Shown here: piece after piece, positions 1 to 11,911 of the stretch
Numbering within the stretch: position 1 is the first letter of the stretch
How the letters are laid out: the number at the start of each line of letters is the position of its first letter
Source of the DNA: Dipteronia dyeriana
Lineage: Eukaryota; Streptophyta; Magnoliopsida; Sapindales; Sapindaceae
Length of the DNA: 64,000 nucleotides
Assembly: GCA_032871835.1 (NCBI GenBank)
Contig: CM065296.1
Span: 13,842,001-13,906,000 of the forward strand
Direction: 5' to 3'
Made by a program: the position numbers and the translations under genes
Notes under the pieces: generated by a model
Databases searched by the model: none
What the model was told of the DNA's origin: nothing
Seen by the model: the letters and a program-made list of their open reading frames with translations, nothing else

Positions 1-1804
1 AAAGAACGACCCCTCCTGGAATGAGGAATGGATCCTGGTAGGGGATGACTGGGGAAGCTTAATCTTTATTGGCAGGCATCAGTTCGAGGTCCACACATCT
101 TTTAGTGACAAACCAACGTGGGATCGGGATTCCTTACCAACTGAATATGAAACCGTATTGAAGGCCATCCTTGCTAGGAACTATTTGAACTTGAAATTTC
201 CTACCGTTGATCCCTTGGACTCTCGTAAGGTGAATCGATACCTATAAATTTCTGCTGCTACTACTCGTAAGTAAAGTAGCACTGAGCTATCCTGATCTGT
301 TTCATCGACTAGTTTGGTTCTGATGCCTTTTTTTAACAGTTTTTGTTGTTGCTCCAGCTTCCCGTGAAGCTCAGCAAGCTCGCACCCCTCTTCATCATGC
401 CAGATTACCCCGGGGAGCTCCTTTGGCTGTCTCGAAGAAAGGGGGGCCTACTGTTCTAGCTAGGGTTTCACCTTCCCTCACTCCGTCCCCTTCCTAACAT
501 AGGTCCAAGATGGTGCTCCTAGCATCGTGGGTTACCAAGGCGCGGGGTATGTGGACTTCTGTTTCTCATGCCGCTGATGTATCTATTCCAGTTCCTTCTT
601 TGGTTGTTCCTGCTGCTGCTGCTCCTCCTAGTAAACCTGTTGCTAGCCTCCCTGACATTTTTACTTTTCCGTTTTCATCCTCAGTTCTTCAAACTTCAGG
701 GAACCTTGAGGGGACGTTACAGAGGTTCCACTTGCCAACTCCTAACATCAGTCGAGTTTGGCGGGGCAAGAAGAGGTTTCGAAGCAATTCGTCGCTTCTT
801 GCCTAGGAGGTGGGCTCTCTAGGATGGCTTTAATGCCTGTCGATATTTTTCTTACCAAGGGGTCTGCTCTTTTGGCTGAGGTAGTCACCTTCTTACACAT
901 TTTACCTACGACTACTAGCTTGATCAATTTCTGATTTGCACTCTTTAATCTACGGGCATTCAAATTCAATGTGGTATTGGGCCACAAAGTCACATTTCTC
1001 CGTGACCATGCTGCGAATGCCAAGGTTGAATCCGAGATGGATACAGGGCTACTTGGCCAGGCTCGATCTCCGGTGCAAGAAATGACCTCCAACTAAAAGA
1101 GATGGAGAATGAGCTTGCCGATCTTCAGTGCGATAATGAAAGGCTGAAGCGATCCCTTGACTTTGAAACGGGCTAAGCAAATGGACACCTGGAAAGCTAA
1201 GGCTAAGATGCTAGAAATCGAGAACTAGACCCTGCATGATCAGGTGGCCAAGCTACAAGCCGAGGTGGACGTCTCTTTTAGCGACGGGTATTTTTATGCC
1301 TCATTCCAGGTTACAGAAGCTCTCCCTCTTTCTTTTGACCTTTCCACCATTACCGACTGGGATAGAGAGGAGATCATGACCAAGGTTACGAAGATGTCTC
1401 ATCCTGATGGTGACGGAGCAGATCCTTCCAGATTGGTTGGAGTCGGAAAGCGACCAGTTATGTCAAGTCTTCTTCCTCCTCCTCCTCATCCTCCAAAGCT
1501 TCCGGTCTCCGGCCCTATGGAATCCTCGAACGGGGTTCAGTCTAAGCAGTCTATGGGTATTCAACTTAAAGCCCAAGAGGGTGCCAGTGACCGTATCGCA
1601 GGACCCTCTAGAGCAGAGTTGGAAGTCGAGAAGAGTGGAACGAAGGCAACGACTACCACTTGTTAGGCGACCATCCCCCTTGAGGTTATGGCCATAGTTA
1701 ATGAGGTTTTTGAAGAGGATCAAATGGAGCAGCTGGCAAATGAGCAGCCTCAAGAAGAAAGAGCGGTGGAAGCGGCCAATCAGGATAAGACACCACCGAA
1801 GTGA
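1..1804 (+). pseudogene. Tat-1 antisense accessory gene, 3' part (gypsy-type transposon domain plus coiled coil)
   Basis: The plus-strand gene lies opposite to gag-pol. From base 2 the frame encodes a conserved block (DPSWNEEWILVGDDWGS) matched in Tat-2 near 31880 and Tat-3 near 46090; a TAA at 245-247 breaks it. A 91-bp intron with GTAAGT donor and CTCCAG acceptor follows (267-357), then exon 2, rich in Pro/Ala/Ser/Thr. A second intron-like gap (881-954) has a GT donor but a GG in place of the acceptor AG. Exon 3 encodes a heptad-like stretch, then the frame at 1244-1666 with the conserved FSDGYFYASFQ block. After a frameshift the reading ends at 1804. Family knowledge: such ORFs match the putative gypsy-type transposon domain (Pfam PF04195), function unknown. 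Not intact. Confidence 0.7.
267..357 (+). other. Intron 1 of Tat-1 accessory gene
   Basis: Donor GTAAGT, T-rich 3' half and acceptor CTCCAG, 91 bp, typical of plant introns. Removing it joins two segments that align with exon 1 and exon 2 of the other two Tat copies. The corresponding gap in Tat-2 starts near 32141 and in Tat-3 at 46351. Confidence 0.6.
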
Positions 1805-2630
1805 GGGGCGGAGAACGCAAATCATCAGGGAGGAGCAGCGGAAGGGAACCAAGAGGATGTTGTAGTTTGATGTAATTTTCATCTCTTTCTTTGTTTGCCT
1901 AGAAAGGGGGGTACGCACCCCGCTTTACTCATGATTAGTTTTATCAATCTTTATTTTCCATTTGTGTAGCCCGGAACCTAGAGTTGGGCTTCTTATTTTA
2001 CTCATGACCAGATTACTTGATTTTCTTTTATTTGCTCTTCATTTAGCCCGGAACCAGGGGTCAGACTCCTTGCTTGATGAATGTAGCCTTACTAGGGGAT
2101 AGGCTCCCTTATTATTAATGAAAATCTCCTTTGACTTCCATTATACATGTCTTGACTAATCCTGATTATGAGCTTCTTGCTTCATTCCTGACATCGACCA
2201 TGATGCGATCTCCGAAATACCTTTGACTTAATGAAATTTGGTAAAGAGAAATTTTGAATCCACTAAGCGTAAACTCGCCGGCTGGGTGGTCATCCAGCTT
2301 CCAATTCTCAGCACTTGGCAATAATTCCTACCATTGGAAAAGAGTCCCCTTACATTGTATCCTGCATCTTTGATGATCCCTCGTTCAAACTTTAAACTGA
2401 CGATGTAGGAAATCTTACGTATTGGTAAAACTAAAGATTAGTGGCAATCAAGTGCTTAATATTTTAGCGAAAGCTGTGTTATAACAACCTAGATACCCTT
2501 TTTCCCAGCGTTCGAGAAGGTATCTTATCATGGCGACCTCAATCCTTTAGGCGAAACTGTTATTCAAGCTTGGATCCTTTGTGGGGATGATAGCTCGATC
2601 GAGGCATCGGGAGGGCTATCTAGCTATATC
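1805..2630. other. Tat-1 spacer after the accessory gene
   Basis: No coding frame is supported. It aligns with 33607-34309 in Tat-2 and 47902-48780 in Tat-3, including the recurrent phrases 'gtagcccggaa' and 'ggataggctccc'. The last 60 bases are the start of the tandem-repeat array that resumes at 25759 beyond the copia insertion. Confidence 0.6.
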
Positions 2631-3379
2631 CTGGTTGTTAGGTTTTAGTTAGTGTTGGCATTAATTCCATATCAAAATGTTGTTTACTTGTAATGATTTA
2701 GTTGTTTAGATTCATGATGATTCAAGCTTCAAATAAGAAGGAACAACAAGTCAAAGCAAGTTCAAAGTCTTCAAAGAGAAAGAATGCAATATGGTCATAC
2801 AAAGGTATACTAAGACCTTATCTTTCTCTTACAAGGCTTAGGCATACACACATAATTCATACATTTGTGTCCCTATGTCATTGTGCACCATTATAGGCAC
2901 ACACATACAATTCATTCATATGTATCCCTGCATCGTTGTGCACAATGTATAACACATTCACACACTTGAAGATGAATGCTCATGCATTGGTATGGAAATA
3001 ACATGTTTTGGAAAGTGCATGATTGGAGACTATCTCTATGTAGTTTGCATTCTAGTGTGAATTGTGTTTGTATGTGTATATGTTTGTATAACATGGATTT
3101 TGAACTTGAATTTAGTCTTAAATCATTCTTGATTGAGTTCCGATCATTTCGGTTACTCATACTATTGATTTCAAGTTCTCAGTCGAAAGATACTACACTT
3201 TCAACTCATGTTGCATACATTGTCTTCGTCTTCTTATATCGAGTCGAATTATTATTTTTTGGGTTGAGTATCTTATATGTCCTTGTCCGTGAGAGATTTA
3301 TGGTTCGTAATCCGCTAACAGATAAAAATTATGAGTTCGGAGGCCGGAGAACGGTCGAAGAACGCGAGAGGAGTGCAAG

Positions 3380-3454
3380 GGAGTTGCACCATGGCCAAAG
3401 GCCATCAATTGGTGCAAGCCCAAGATGGCGCGTGGCCATCTCGGCTGCAACTCC
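3380..3454. other. Palindromic three-stem block in copia 5' LTR
   Basis: 75 nt. Outer stem GGAGTTGCA (3380-3388) pairs with TGCAACTCC (3446-3454). An inner hairpin is ATGGCC-AAA-GGCCAT (3391-3405). A second hairpin CCAAGATGGC (3420-3429) pairs with GCCATCTCGG (3435-3444) around a 5-nt loop, with one mismatch here and none in the 3' LTR copy at 23893-23967. A further imperfect inverted repeat, CCCCGAGATG with CATCTTGGGG, follows directly. The block is GC-rich inside an AT-rich LTR and lies about 90 bp upstream of a TATA-like sequence. Confidence 0.6.
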
Positions 3455-4490
3455 TTGCTGCCCCGAGATGCCCAGTCACCATCTTGGGGAAGCATTATCA
3501 AAGGAGGGTATTTCTGTCTTCTTGCTTCATTCTTTCCCTCTCCTTTATATTTCTCTTCCCTCTCACATTTCATTCTAAGAAGAAATTTAAAACTTGAGTG
3601 CAGAATTTCTCTCTACATTTTCTCATCTTCCAAACAACATAACTTATTCGTTTGAACTCCGATCTGAGTGATTCAAAGTTGAGAGTGTTTTAATATTCAT
3701 CCTCCATATTTTCTCTGAAGGTTTAAGTGAGTTTTATTGCTTTTTTTGGAGTCTAAACTCACAAAAAAAGGGACTGCACCAAAATCAACTAAGGTATTGA
3801 TTTTCTCTCAAAGTTTTCTTTTAAAACTTGGTCAATTGCCTTGGGTTTTCTTATTCAACATATATATGTGTCTTGTGATTGTTTTGATTTAAATTTTGAA
3901 CTCATTTAAAGCTAGGTTGAGTTTCAATTGAAATCTCACATGTTGAGTTAGGTTTTGATTTTGCCTATGTTTTCACTTGTTTGGGATTGTATTGTGCTAG
4001 CTTTGATTCTAGGACTATTTGATGATCTTTGATTGATTGATTTTGTGAAAAATAGTTCCTCACATGTATTAGGCTCTCTTTGGACAAATTCTCACAATGA
4101 TACATGTGCTTATGTTCTTTTGAGCTATTCATGTGTTTTGTTGAATCTATGAATAGGAATATGCTCTAGAACTTTAGCTTTAATCTAAATGACTTTGTCA
4201 TATGAATTTAGCTAGGTTTTGGTTTGTGAGATTTAAGCTTGATTATGTGATTAATTGAACATATCTTGTGATTCAAGTTTTAGATCTATGTATGTATCTA
4301 GGTTGTAATTAATGTTGAACATATCTTATATGATCTAGATGGATTAAAATTGCATGATTGACTAGACTACATTTGTTTTGTACATTCATGCTCATGTCTA
4401 GTATTTTCTATAGGATGTGTTGATCATAACATTCTATGTTGCGTGCTTGTCTACGTTTTGCATTCATGATCACCTAGATGCCTTGTGAGA

Positions 4491-4790
4491 AGGAAGTCTT
4501 GACAATAGGTGTGAGACCTATGTTGTTGAGCAAGAAAGTCTTGGAAAGAGGTGTGAGACCTTGGATTGTCAAGCAAGGAAGTCTTGACTAGAGTCGGGAG
4601 GACTCGGATAGTTGAGCAAGAAGTCTTACCTAAGGTCATGAGGATCCGGAAGGGTGAGCGAGGAAGTCTTGACTAGAGTTGAGAGGACTCAGATAGTTTA
4701 GCAAGAAGTCTTGCCTAGGGTCGTGAGGATCCGGAAGGGTGAGCGAGGAAGTCTTGACAAAAGGTGTGAGGCCTCGGATTGTTGAGCAAG
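4491..4790 (+). repeat. 45-bp minisatellite in copia 5' LTR, 7 units
   Basis: Units each begin near 'gaagtcttg', followed by 'gagg/gagacc' and 'ggattgttgagcaa' type blocks. Seven 'aagtctt' starts are countable here, against six in the 3' LTR at 25003-25260. Confidence 0.75.
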
Positions 4791-5121
4791 AGGGTGACAT
4801 CTTCATGAGTAGGATATAATGGTAGTTTTTAGGTGAAAGGGTCACTTGAGAGATTGTACTTGTCTTATCTACTAGTGGATTTTGTTTGCCGGTGGTTGCT
4901 AACCCGTGGATGTTTCCTCTTTGGAGGTTTACCACGTTATATCTTGTGTCAACTTTTCTCTATCCCTATCTCTCTTATATTTGTATTTGTTATTTGAATA
5001 CTATGGATAGAACTCTTTATGTAAGTTGACTTCCTTTCTATAATATAGATTGTGTATGTGTTATAGTTACTTGTTGGTATCACACTTTACTTGTTTTATA
5101 TATTGATTAAGTGTCTTTAAT

Positions 5122-5123
<2 letters not shown>

Positions 5124-5165
<42 letters not shown>
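5124..5165. repeat. (TA)n microsatellite in copia 5' LTR
   Basis: About 42 bp of pure TA, against about 30 bp at 25594-25623 in the 3' LTR. Confidence 0.95.
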
Positions 5166-5168
<3 letters not shown>

Positions 5169-5288
5169 GATACAAGCAATCTAGAGGGACAAACTTTTGT
5201 TTGTTTCTATGGGAGTCGAAAAAGGTGTCTAACCTATTCACCCCATTTAGGTTAGCATTGAGCATTTAACCATGTTTGTATTTTCAAT

Positions 5289-5300
5289 TGGTATCAGAGC
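5289..5300 (+). other. Copia primer-binding site
   Basis: TGGTATCAGAGC, two bases after the LTR, complementary to the 3' end of plant initiator tRNA-Met. This marks the left LTR as the 5' LTR and the element as plus strand. Confidence 0.92.
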
Positions 5301-5369
5301 AGGACACTAGATTGTACTTAGTGATAGTCCCGGTGATACATTCACGGTTTTTGTAAAGCTTTTGAAGTC

Positions 5370-7396
5370 ATGGGTTTACAAGATGATGTAATGGCGGAAG
5401 TAGCCTCAAATACTAGGCCACCATTACTTCGAGACACTAACTATGGGTATTGGAAGTTGAGGATGAAAGCCTACATCCGCTCTATTGATGAAAGGGCTTG
5501 GATGGTAGTGGAAGAAGGTTATAGTCCTTCTACCAAGGTTCAAGAGGATGGAACCATGATACTCAAGCCAAGGAGTGAATGGACAACGAATGAGTTTGAG
5601 GTTGCTAAGTGGCATCATCGTGCTATGAATGCCATCTTTGGAGGAGTTGATGGGCATCAATTCGCCTACATTTAAAATCTTGAATCCGCAAAGGAAGCTT
5701 GGGATACTCTCCAAGTTACTAATGAAGGAACCTTAGTAGTGAAGAAATCGAGGCTTCAAATGTTGGCATCACAATTTGAAGGTTTAAGTATGGGTTAAGA
5801 AGAAAAGTTCGAAGACTTCCAATTCCGGCTTCTTAACATTGCTAACCAATGTCAAACACTTGGAGTACCTATCTCAAAAAAGCGTTTAAATTAGAAAATC
5901 CTTAGGTCTCTTCTTAAGAGATTTAAATCAAAGGTGACGACCATTGAGGAAAGCAAGGATGTGGATAGTATGAACATTGATGAGTTGCTTGGGTCTCTCC
6001 AAACTTATGAGATGTGCTTGAAGCCAAAGATTAAGAGTAAGGGAATCGCTCTCAATGCTATAGAGGAGGAGAGTGATGATGAAAATGAAGAGATGACTAT
6101 TTTGGTTAAAAAGTTCAAGATGTTTCTAAAGAAGAATGCCAAGCCTAGATGTAAGTCTTCTGTTTTAAAGGGAGTTAAGAAAACATCATCTCCAAGGAAT
6201 GAGAAGAATAGTCAAGCCATGAACAAGAAAGATATTCAATGCTATAATTGTCATGGTTTCAGTCACTTTGCTAGTGAGTGCACCAAGAAGCCATCTAAGA
6301 AGGACAAGAAAGGCAAAGTGTTGGCGGCTACTTGGAGTGATGATAACTCTAGTGATAATGAGAGCTCTAGTAGTGAGTCTTCAAGTGATGAAAAGTTGGT
6401 GAGCAACTTTGTAGCTCTAACGGCTTCTCATTCTCCACTAGATGTTGATGGTACAATATCTTTGAACAAGAACTTTGATGCAAATCATCATGGAAGCTCT
6501 AGTTCCATTCCTACTAATCTTGAGTTGTTGGACAAGATTGAAAAGCTTGAAGAAGCTAGAGATAATGCTCTAAGAGAGGTAGTTGAGAAGGATGATTTGA
6601 TCAAGAAACAACTAGATGAGTTTGTTATTGTCACTCGTAGACTTCTTGGTGAGAAAGGTGATATTATGAAAAAGTTTAGAGGACTTGAAAAGATAAACCT
6701 TGAGAAGGATAATGTGATATTTTTTTGAAGAAGAGAGAACAAGAATTAATGGAAGAGATAGACATGGCTAAGGAGGCCATCAAGGACTTAGTGAATGATT
6801 CGGTAAGTGTGTATAGTGTTAGGAATCTTGTTAACTCTCATAGTGGTGAAGACGACTTGGTAGTTGAAGAGGAGGTCTTGGAAGCACCACTTCCTAACCA
6901 CTTGGATGAAGTCGTGATTGATAAGAAACCAAACAAGAAGAGAAGATCAAAAGCTAAGAAGAATTTGGAGATCAAGGTATCTTTGCAAACTCCTAGTGAA
7001 GCTAGTTCAACTCCAAAAGGTACAATCTCATCTTTTATTCCAATTTGCCACTATTACAACACAATAGGTCACATTAAGCATATGTGTTATAAATATATTG
7101 AAAAATGCAAATTAGGAAATGAATCTAGAGATAAGGAGATTAAACTTCAACTTGAACATGCTAATGATTTGAAAGTTGAAAAACATGAAAATATTGCTAA
7201 GCATGAAAAGAAGTTTTGGAGTAGAAAGGAAACAAATATTGTTCAACTTGACAAACCTTGTGTTGAAAATGTTAAGGAAGAGTGTATTAATGATATTCTT
7301 GTTAATCAAGTCATTGAAAGACTTTACTCAAGATTTAACATTGTTGTCAAGGATGTTATTGGAAATGTTTGTGTAGGTACACCCAAGAATAAGTGA
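5370..7396 (+). pseudogene. gag: Copia gag (UBN2-type), degenerate
   Basis: The frame opens at ATG 5370 and shows the copia gag signature YGYWKLRMKAYIRSIDERAW, then SEWTTNEFE and IEESKDVDSMNIDELLGSLQ. It is interrupted by in-frame TAA 5673-5675, TAA 5796-5798 and TAG 5892-5894. A zinc knuckle, CYNCHGFSHFASEC, lies near 6238-6280, followed by acidic/Ser-rich and coiled-coil stretches. A T7 run at 6719-6725 shifts the frame; the reading continues from 6725 with KKREQELMEEI to a second knuckle-like motif, CHYYNTIGHIKHMC, in which one expected Cys is Tyr. It ends at TGA 7394-7396. Role in the family: the nucleocapsid/capsid precursor that packages element RNA. It cannot be made whole from this copy. 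Confidence 0.87.
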
Positions 7397-7488
7397 TTCA
7401 AGGGTGAGTGCTCTTATCACTAATATAAGAAGCACATGTGAGATAGCTTTAAGACAATATATCAATTGTGTTGAGAATTCTTGCTTGC

Positions 7489-8444
7489 TGATGTGTGTAA
7501 ATCGTGTTATAAAAACAATACTCGCAAGTGCACGAATCGTGAAGATAAGCACAGTGGCAAGTAAAGATCGTTCCCACGAGGAAAAGTGATTTATTTGGTT
7601 AAATCTAATTCTAATTAAAGTTAAACTGAAAGTAACCAAAAGATTGATGATGATTGATTTAAGACTAAAATAAATTAAATTAAAACTACGAAAGCAATTG
7701 AAAAGATTGGGTTGTGGTCAAGGGTGAGAAAACACTAGGTCATCAATGATCCCCAATTATAAACACTCAATGCATGGATTAATTTGTAAAAAGATTCAAT
7801 CATTTCAAGGGTTCATTCTTTATTTTTTATATGACTATTACCGTTTGATCGCGGGACGAGTCAATTATTCCCAACCACTATTCACCCTTGGTCTATGGTG
7901 TGAACAATGATAGGAAACCCGTTAAGCGTAAGAAATAAGAACCAAATTCTATACTTTGCTTGGTCTATGCTAAAGATAAAATTCACTCATTCAAAAGAGC
8001 ATTAATCAAGGTTAGGTTTGGCCTATACTCAAACCCTAATTCTCAGATAATCTTAACCCTAAAATAATGCCAAATAATTATCCACCCTTGGTCTATGGTG
8101 TGAATAAATATTAAAACTAATGAGAGTCAATCAATTAAGAAGAATGAACAAATCAAGAATTGAGTTGGTGTAATAATATTATTAATCCAAACATGAGCAT
8201 TCACAAAAGGTTCACATTGATTCCCTAGTTATGGAATTAGTTACACATCATGAAAATAGAAGGGAAAGAGAAAGAGAAGATAAAACCCATTGAGGCCTCA
8301 AACGGATTCTTCAAATCTTCAATGATAAATTCTTCTTTGTCTTCGAATCTTCGAATGCGTAACGATGAATGAAAGAATTGTTATGTGAGGTATGGTGATG
8401 GAGTGGTGAGGGACGGCTTGAATCTTCGTAATCGAAAAACAACA

Positions 8445-8496
<52 letters not shown>

Positions 8497-8897
8497 GGTT
8501 TTCTTTTTAGAATAGGGTTCAGAATTCCCAAGACACCAAGGATTCGCACGACCGCTCCCTCAGTCGCGGCACATACAACTTGCCTAGACCGCGGTTCATC
8601 TAGCAGTGTGCTCTCTGTGAAGTTTCGCGGTGTAGACCGCTCTGGAGACACGGCCTTGACAGCGGTACAGACCGCGGTTGTTGAACATGATACGGCTGTG
8701 ATTCTCCGCTCTTTAGACCGCGGTGAAGGCACTGTTTGGGCAGCGACCTTCACAGCGGTAATGGAAAAAATTGCTCCTTTTTTGCTTCAAATCTTTCAAA
8801 CACAACATTAAAGTCCAATGTCCTGAAACATGCTCAAGAAACAAGCAATTGATAGACGGAAAAAGGATTAAAAACATATACAAATAATGACCGATCG
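7489..8897 (-). repeat. Athila 3' LTR
   Basis: 1409 bp on the plus coordinates from TGATGTGTG to GACCGATCG, where the last base is A in the other LTR. It includes a TA microsatellite at 8447-8496 and a GCGGT/ACCGC cluster at 8540-8758. A segment of about 70 bp after 'gttccca' near 7575 is missing from the partner LTR. Confidence 0.92.
8540..8758. promoter_or_regulatory. GCGGT/ACCGC motif cluster in Athila 3' LTR
   Basis: About eleven copies of GCGGT or its complement ACCGC in some 220 bp, several fused as the palindrome ACCGCGGT. The homologous cluster in the 5' LTR (19628-19848) is partly eroded by CG-to-CA/TG changes. A regulatory role is inferred from density only. Confidence 0.45.
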
Positions 8898-8913
8898 GTT
8901 ACCCCCAAACCTA
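8898..8913 (-). other. Athila polypurine tract
   Basis: Plus-strand ACCCCCAAACCTA at 8901-8913 reads TAGGTTTGGGGGT on the minus strand, three bases from the 3' LTR, where plus-strand DNA synthesis would be primed. Confidence 0.75.
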
Positions 8914-10629
8914 TCTTTTGCTAGTCCTCGATCAAAACTAAAAGTAAAAACTAAACCTAAACCTAAAAATAAAAATACTGACTAAATAAGCCACTTTCGT
9001 AGGGAACACGATAGCATTGAGCGTATGCTACAAGCCTTATAAGAAAAATACCAATCGTTTAAAATTCATTTGAACTGTGCTCAAATCGAAACAATACATG
9101 CAAAAGTCAATAAGTAAAGACTAAAGTTAAGTCACAAAAACTTGATGGCATTGCTCAATTTGTTTTAAAGAAAAGCCCATTCTCAAGACGTTCAAGTTTC
9201 AAAGTCACATTCGCTAAACACCATAGATGTAATTCGCCTTGACTCTAATTCTCACAGGATGTCACTCATTAATTTCACACAGAACCTAGGCAAATACACT
9301 CAACAAATTTATGCGAATGGAGTTTATGAACAAGAAATTTCAAGATATAATCGCATATGAATAAATGAGAAAGAACGCTTGAATTCATACAAAAGATCTC
9401 ACGAAAGAATTAAGCATTATGAACAAGATAGGATTATTATTCACTTGTACTTTCATAGTAAGGATAACCAATGGATCAGTTAGACTTTAATTAAGGTTGT
9501 AATGGGGCCATGGGTGAAGGTCAAGAAAGAATGGGAAAATAGGGATTCAAAAACCTAGGATCATATCATGAGAATCTTCAATAACTTTACGGCTTCGTAT
9601 AGAACTCTTAATCCTCATCACAAATGAAATATTCATTTCTTATTAATGTCCTATTTTTCAAAAGTTCACCATTCTAATTTACTCACATGTACTCATTAAA
9701 CTCTACTTTCTGATTCTCATACTTTTTTTTTATTTTGTTTTTTTGTTTTTTTGAATGAGAATTAGAGGATTACATGTACATGGAAATCATAATTATCAAC
9801 TTACTTTTTGGATCGAATGCAGCTCTTTTACTTCATTGGCCTCTGATCGAAATATACATAAATCATGTGCAAAAATATAACATCTTCTTCACATTCTCAA
9901 TGTATGATCCCAAGCTATAAGGTATGGCTAAATTATGGCTCATTGGGGTTAAGTTAATGTGGTGAAGAAAGAAAAAGGCTTAATCATTGTTTGGCTTCAA
10001 AATTGGCTATGGCGCACACAACATACGGGTAGGAAATATTTACGGCCTTTTAATTAGTTTTAAGCACACATAGTCTAATTATCACTTCCACTTATTCGAC
10101 TTACTCGAGATCAAAATAAACACGTGACTTCTTTTTAATGATGAAAGTTCTATAATACTCAATATATACCCGATAGAAATCAAATCTAAATGCTAAGAAC
10201 CTACTGAGTGTTTAGGAGTAGAAACAAAAGAACCCTCTATAATTATATTTATGTACGCTTTTTGGCTTGGTGAACTCATAAGGGTAGTCTCCACCATTAA
10301 TCATGGCAATTCAACTAAGCTTCCTATCCACTATCACATCAAGAGTATGTCATAAATTTTGAAAAATACAATGCAATACTCTAAGTGGCATGAAGTTAGT
10401 GTAAACTCAGTGATTAATGCATGTTATCTCAAGAGCACAGATCAAAATATAATATCATGGATCACATCACCCCCAAACCTAAACTCAGCATTGCCCACAA
10501 TGGTGACAAGCGAGAAAAGAAAGGAGCAGAAAAAGAATTAAAGAAAAATATTGCTAAATATTGCTAAATTCTAAATATTCAAAAAGAAAATTAAAACAAG
10601 AAAAAGAAAGAAAGAAAGATGCATATCCT
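8914..10629. other. Athila noncoding 3' region with a second polypurine-like tract
   Basis: No supported coding frame. It contains an exact second copy of the 13-mer ACCCCCAAACCTA at 10469-10481, and poly-T and simple A/T-rich stretches near 9721-9755. Confidence 0.6.
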
Positions 10630-11911
10630 TTAAAGTCCTCCGTCCTCGTCTGAAATATGCAGGATTTCTGTCCCCTGATCAGAATCACGGTCATGATGTT
10701 GCGGCTCCATAGGGCCTCCCAATCCAAAACTAGGTGGATCGTACCAAGAGCTGCCTCTTGCTTGAAACTCAGGTTGGGGAACTGGAGGCTGGAAACACAC
10801 ACCTCCATCATCAGCCACAGAAAATTGGCTAACCATAGTGCATAGCTCTGTGATGCCCTCTTCAACAGTGTCAAAATGCGTGTTCATCCGCTCTTCTGAT
10901 CGTCCATGTGCTCTCGCATTGCATGAAATAAAGAATCAAAATATGCATTTCCTGGTTGAGTAGCCTCTGGCTGAGCAGCTGGCGGAACATCTGTATGATC
11001 TTTAGGTATAGGATTGGCAACCTCCATCTATAGTTATGCCTCTCTCTCTTGGCGGCGATGACACCGTTCTCCATATTGTCCTATCGTAGGTACCCCCGAT
11101 CGTGACAAAGCTTGTTCCATGCTGTTAGTAGTAACATACTAGGTGCATGCTCATTCAGTCTGGAATCCACCTCAATACCTGTTGTCCTACAAAAAGCTGT
11201 AATTAAACAGGGGAATACCATAGATGACCCATCTTCACAACCACTGTTGTATATTGCCCTAGAAATTGCTCGACCAATATTAATTGGCCTGCCAATCACC
11301 AGTCGATGCAACAAACGGGCAGGCTCAAAGAAAAGCTCGGTGCGATGCTGTGTAGGTCTCAAGGAGTATGAGATGAAGATGTTCCAGAATGCAGCATCCA
11401 CTCTCAAGTCCCTCTGATATAGGCGAACCATCTGATTCCATTCTGCCCTGCCATCTATCGTAAGTACTTCTGCCAACCTACTCGAGTACTGATCAATTTC
11501 ATCAATCATATCTATCCCAATATTACTGTTGACTCGTACCTCCGGAGTTGTGAAATACTGATTAATTGCATCCGGTGATATGTGGACCTCGACTACTTTC
11601 ACCAGTACTGCCCCTCCATTTATAAATCTTTCTGGGATCATGCTGGCAAAGAATTCAGCCACGATACTCCTATTTGGTTTTGGGGGCCTCTGAACAAATC
11701 TGGCCCATCTATGAGTAGCTACAATATCTGGCACAGGGGTTTCCCCAAAACCTGGCACCTCAATGTCCTTCTCCATAATCCAAGGTCTTCTTTGAAACTT
11801 AGATACTTTATCTCTAAAATCCTTATTCTGAACTATTCATGAAGAAGCGACCCCTTTTCCTCTGGAAGTGCTGCTAACCCGAGGCCTTTTACCCAATTTT
11901 GTTCTAGCCAT
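10630..11911 (-). pseudogene. Athila accessory gene at the 'env' position (putative plant transposon protein)
   Basis: Start ATG at 11911 gives a basic leader beginning MARTKLGKRPRVSS, then an in-frame TGA at 11839-11837. The same frame continues from 11776 for 231 codons to 11081. After frameshifts it extends with Pro/Gln-rich and acidic C-terminal sequence to 10630 (HISDEDGGL). Conserved blocks are HRWARFVQ, EVHISPDAINQYF, RVDAAFWNIFI, RLVIGRPINIGRAI and FPCLITAFCRTTGIEV. They align in order with the intact copia ORF at 21636-22697. Family knowledge: this resembles the 'putative plant transposon protein domain' (possibly Pfam PF20167), function unknown. No signal peptide or membrane segment is seen, which argues against an envelope protein. 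Confidence 0.75.

Larger units (their letters stand above)
2636..5286 (+). repeat. Copia 5' LTR
   Basis: 2651 bp, TG...CA. Its partner at 23155-25758 is 2604 bp and nearly identical. It holds, in order, a GC-rich palindromic block (3380-3454), a TATA-like ctttatatttc near 3542, a 45-bp minisatellite (4491-4790) and a TA microsatellite (5124-5165). The length difference between the LTRs comes mainly from one minisatellite unit and the TA run. Short open frames inside the LTR, such as 2976-3578, show no recognisable protein. Confidence 0.93.

Noticed and set aside
748..1918. Minus-strand frames at 748-1092 and 1463-1918
   Set aside because: They are shadows of the plus-strand accessory gene, whose frames align among the three Tat copies.
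3380..3454. tRNA or tRNA-derived SINE
   Set aside because: The size fits, but the stem lengths (9, 6 and 10 bp) and the lack of A and B box and T-loop signatures do not.
2976..3578. 200-codon frame in the copia LTR, and its equivalent at 23495-24091
   Set aside because: It lies in noncoding LTR sequence, spans the palindromic block and resembles no protein. It is open in both LTRs only because the LTRs are copies of each other.
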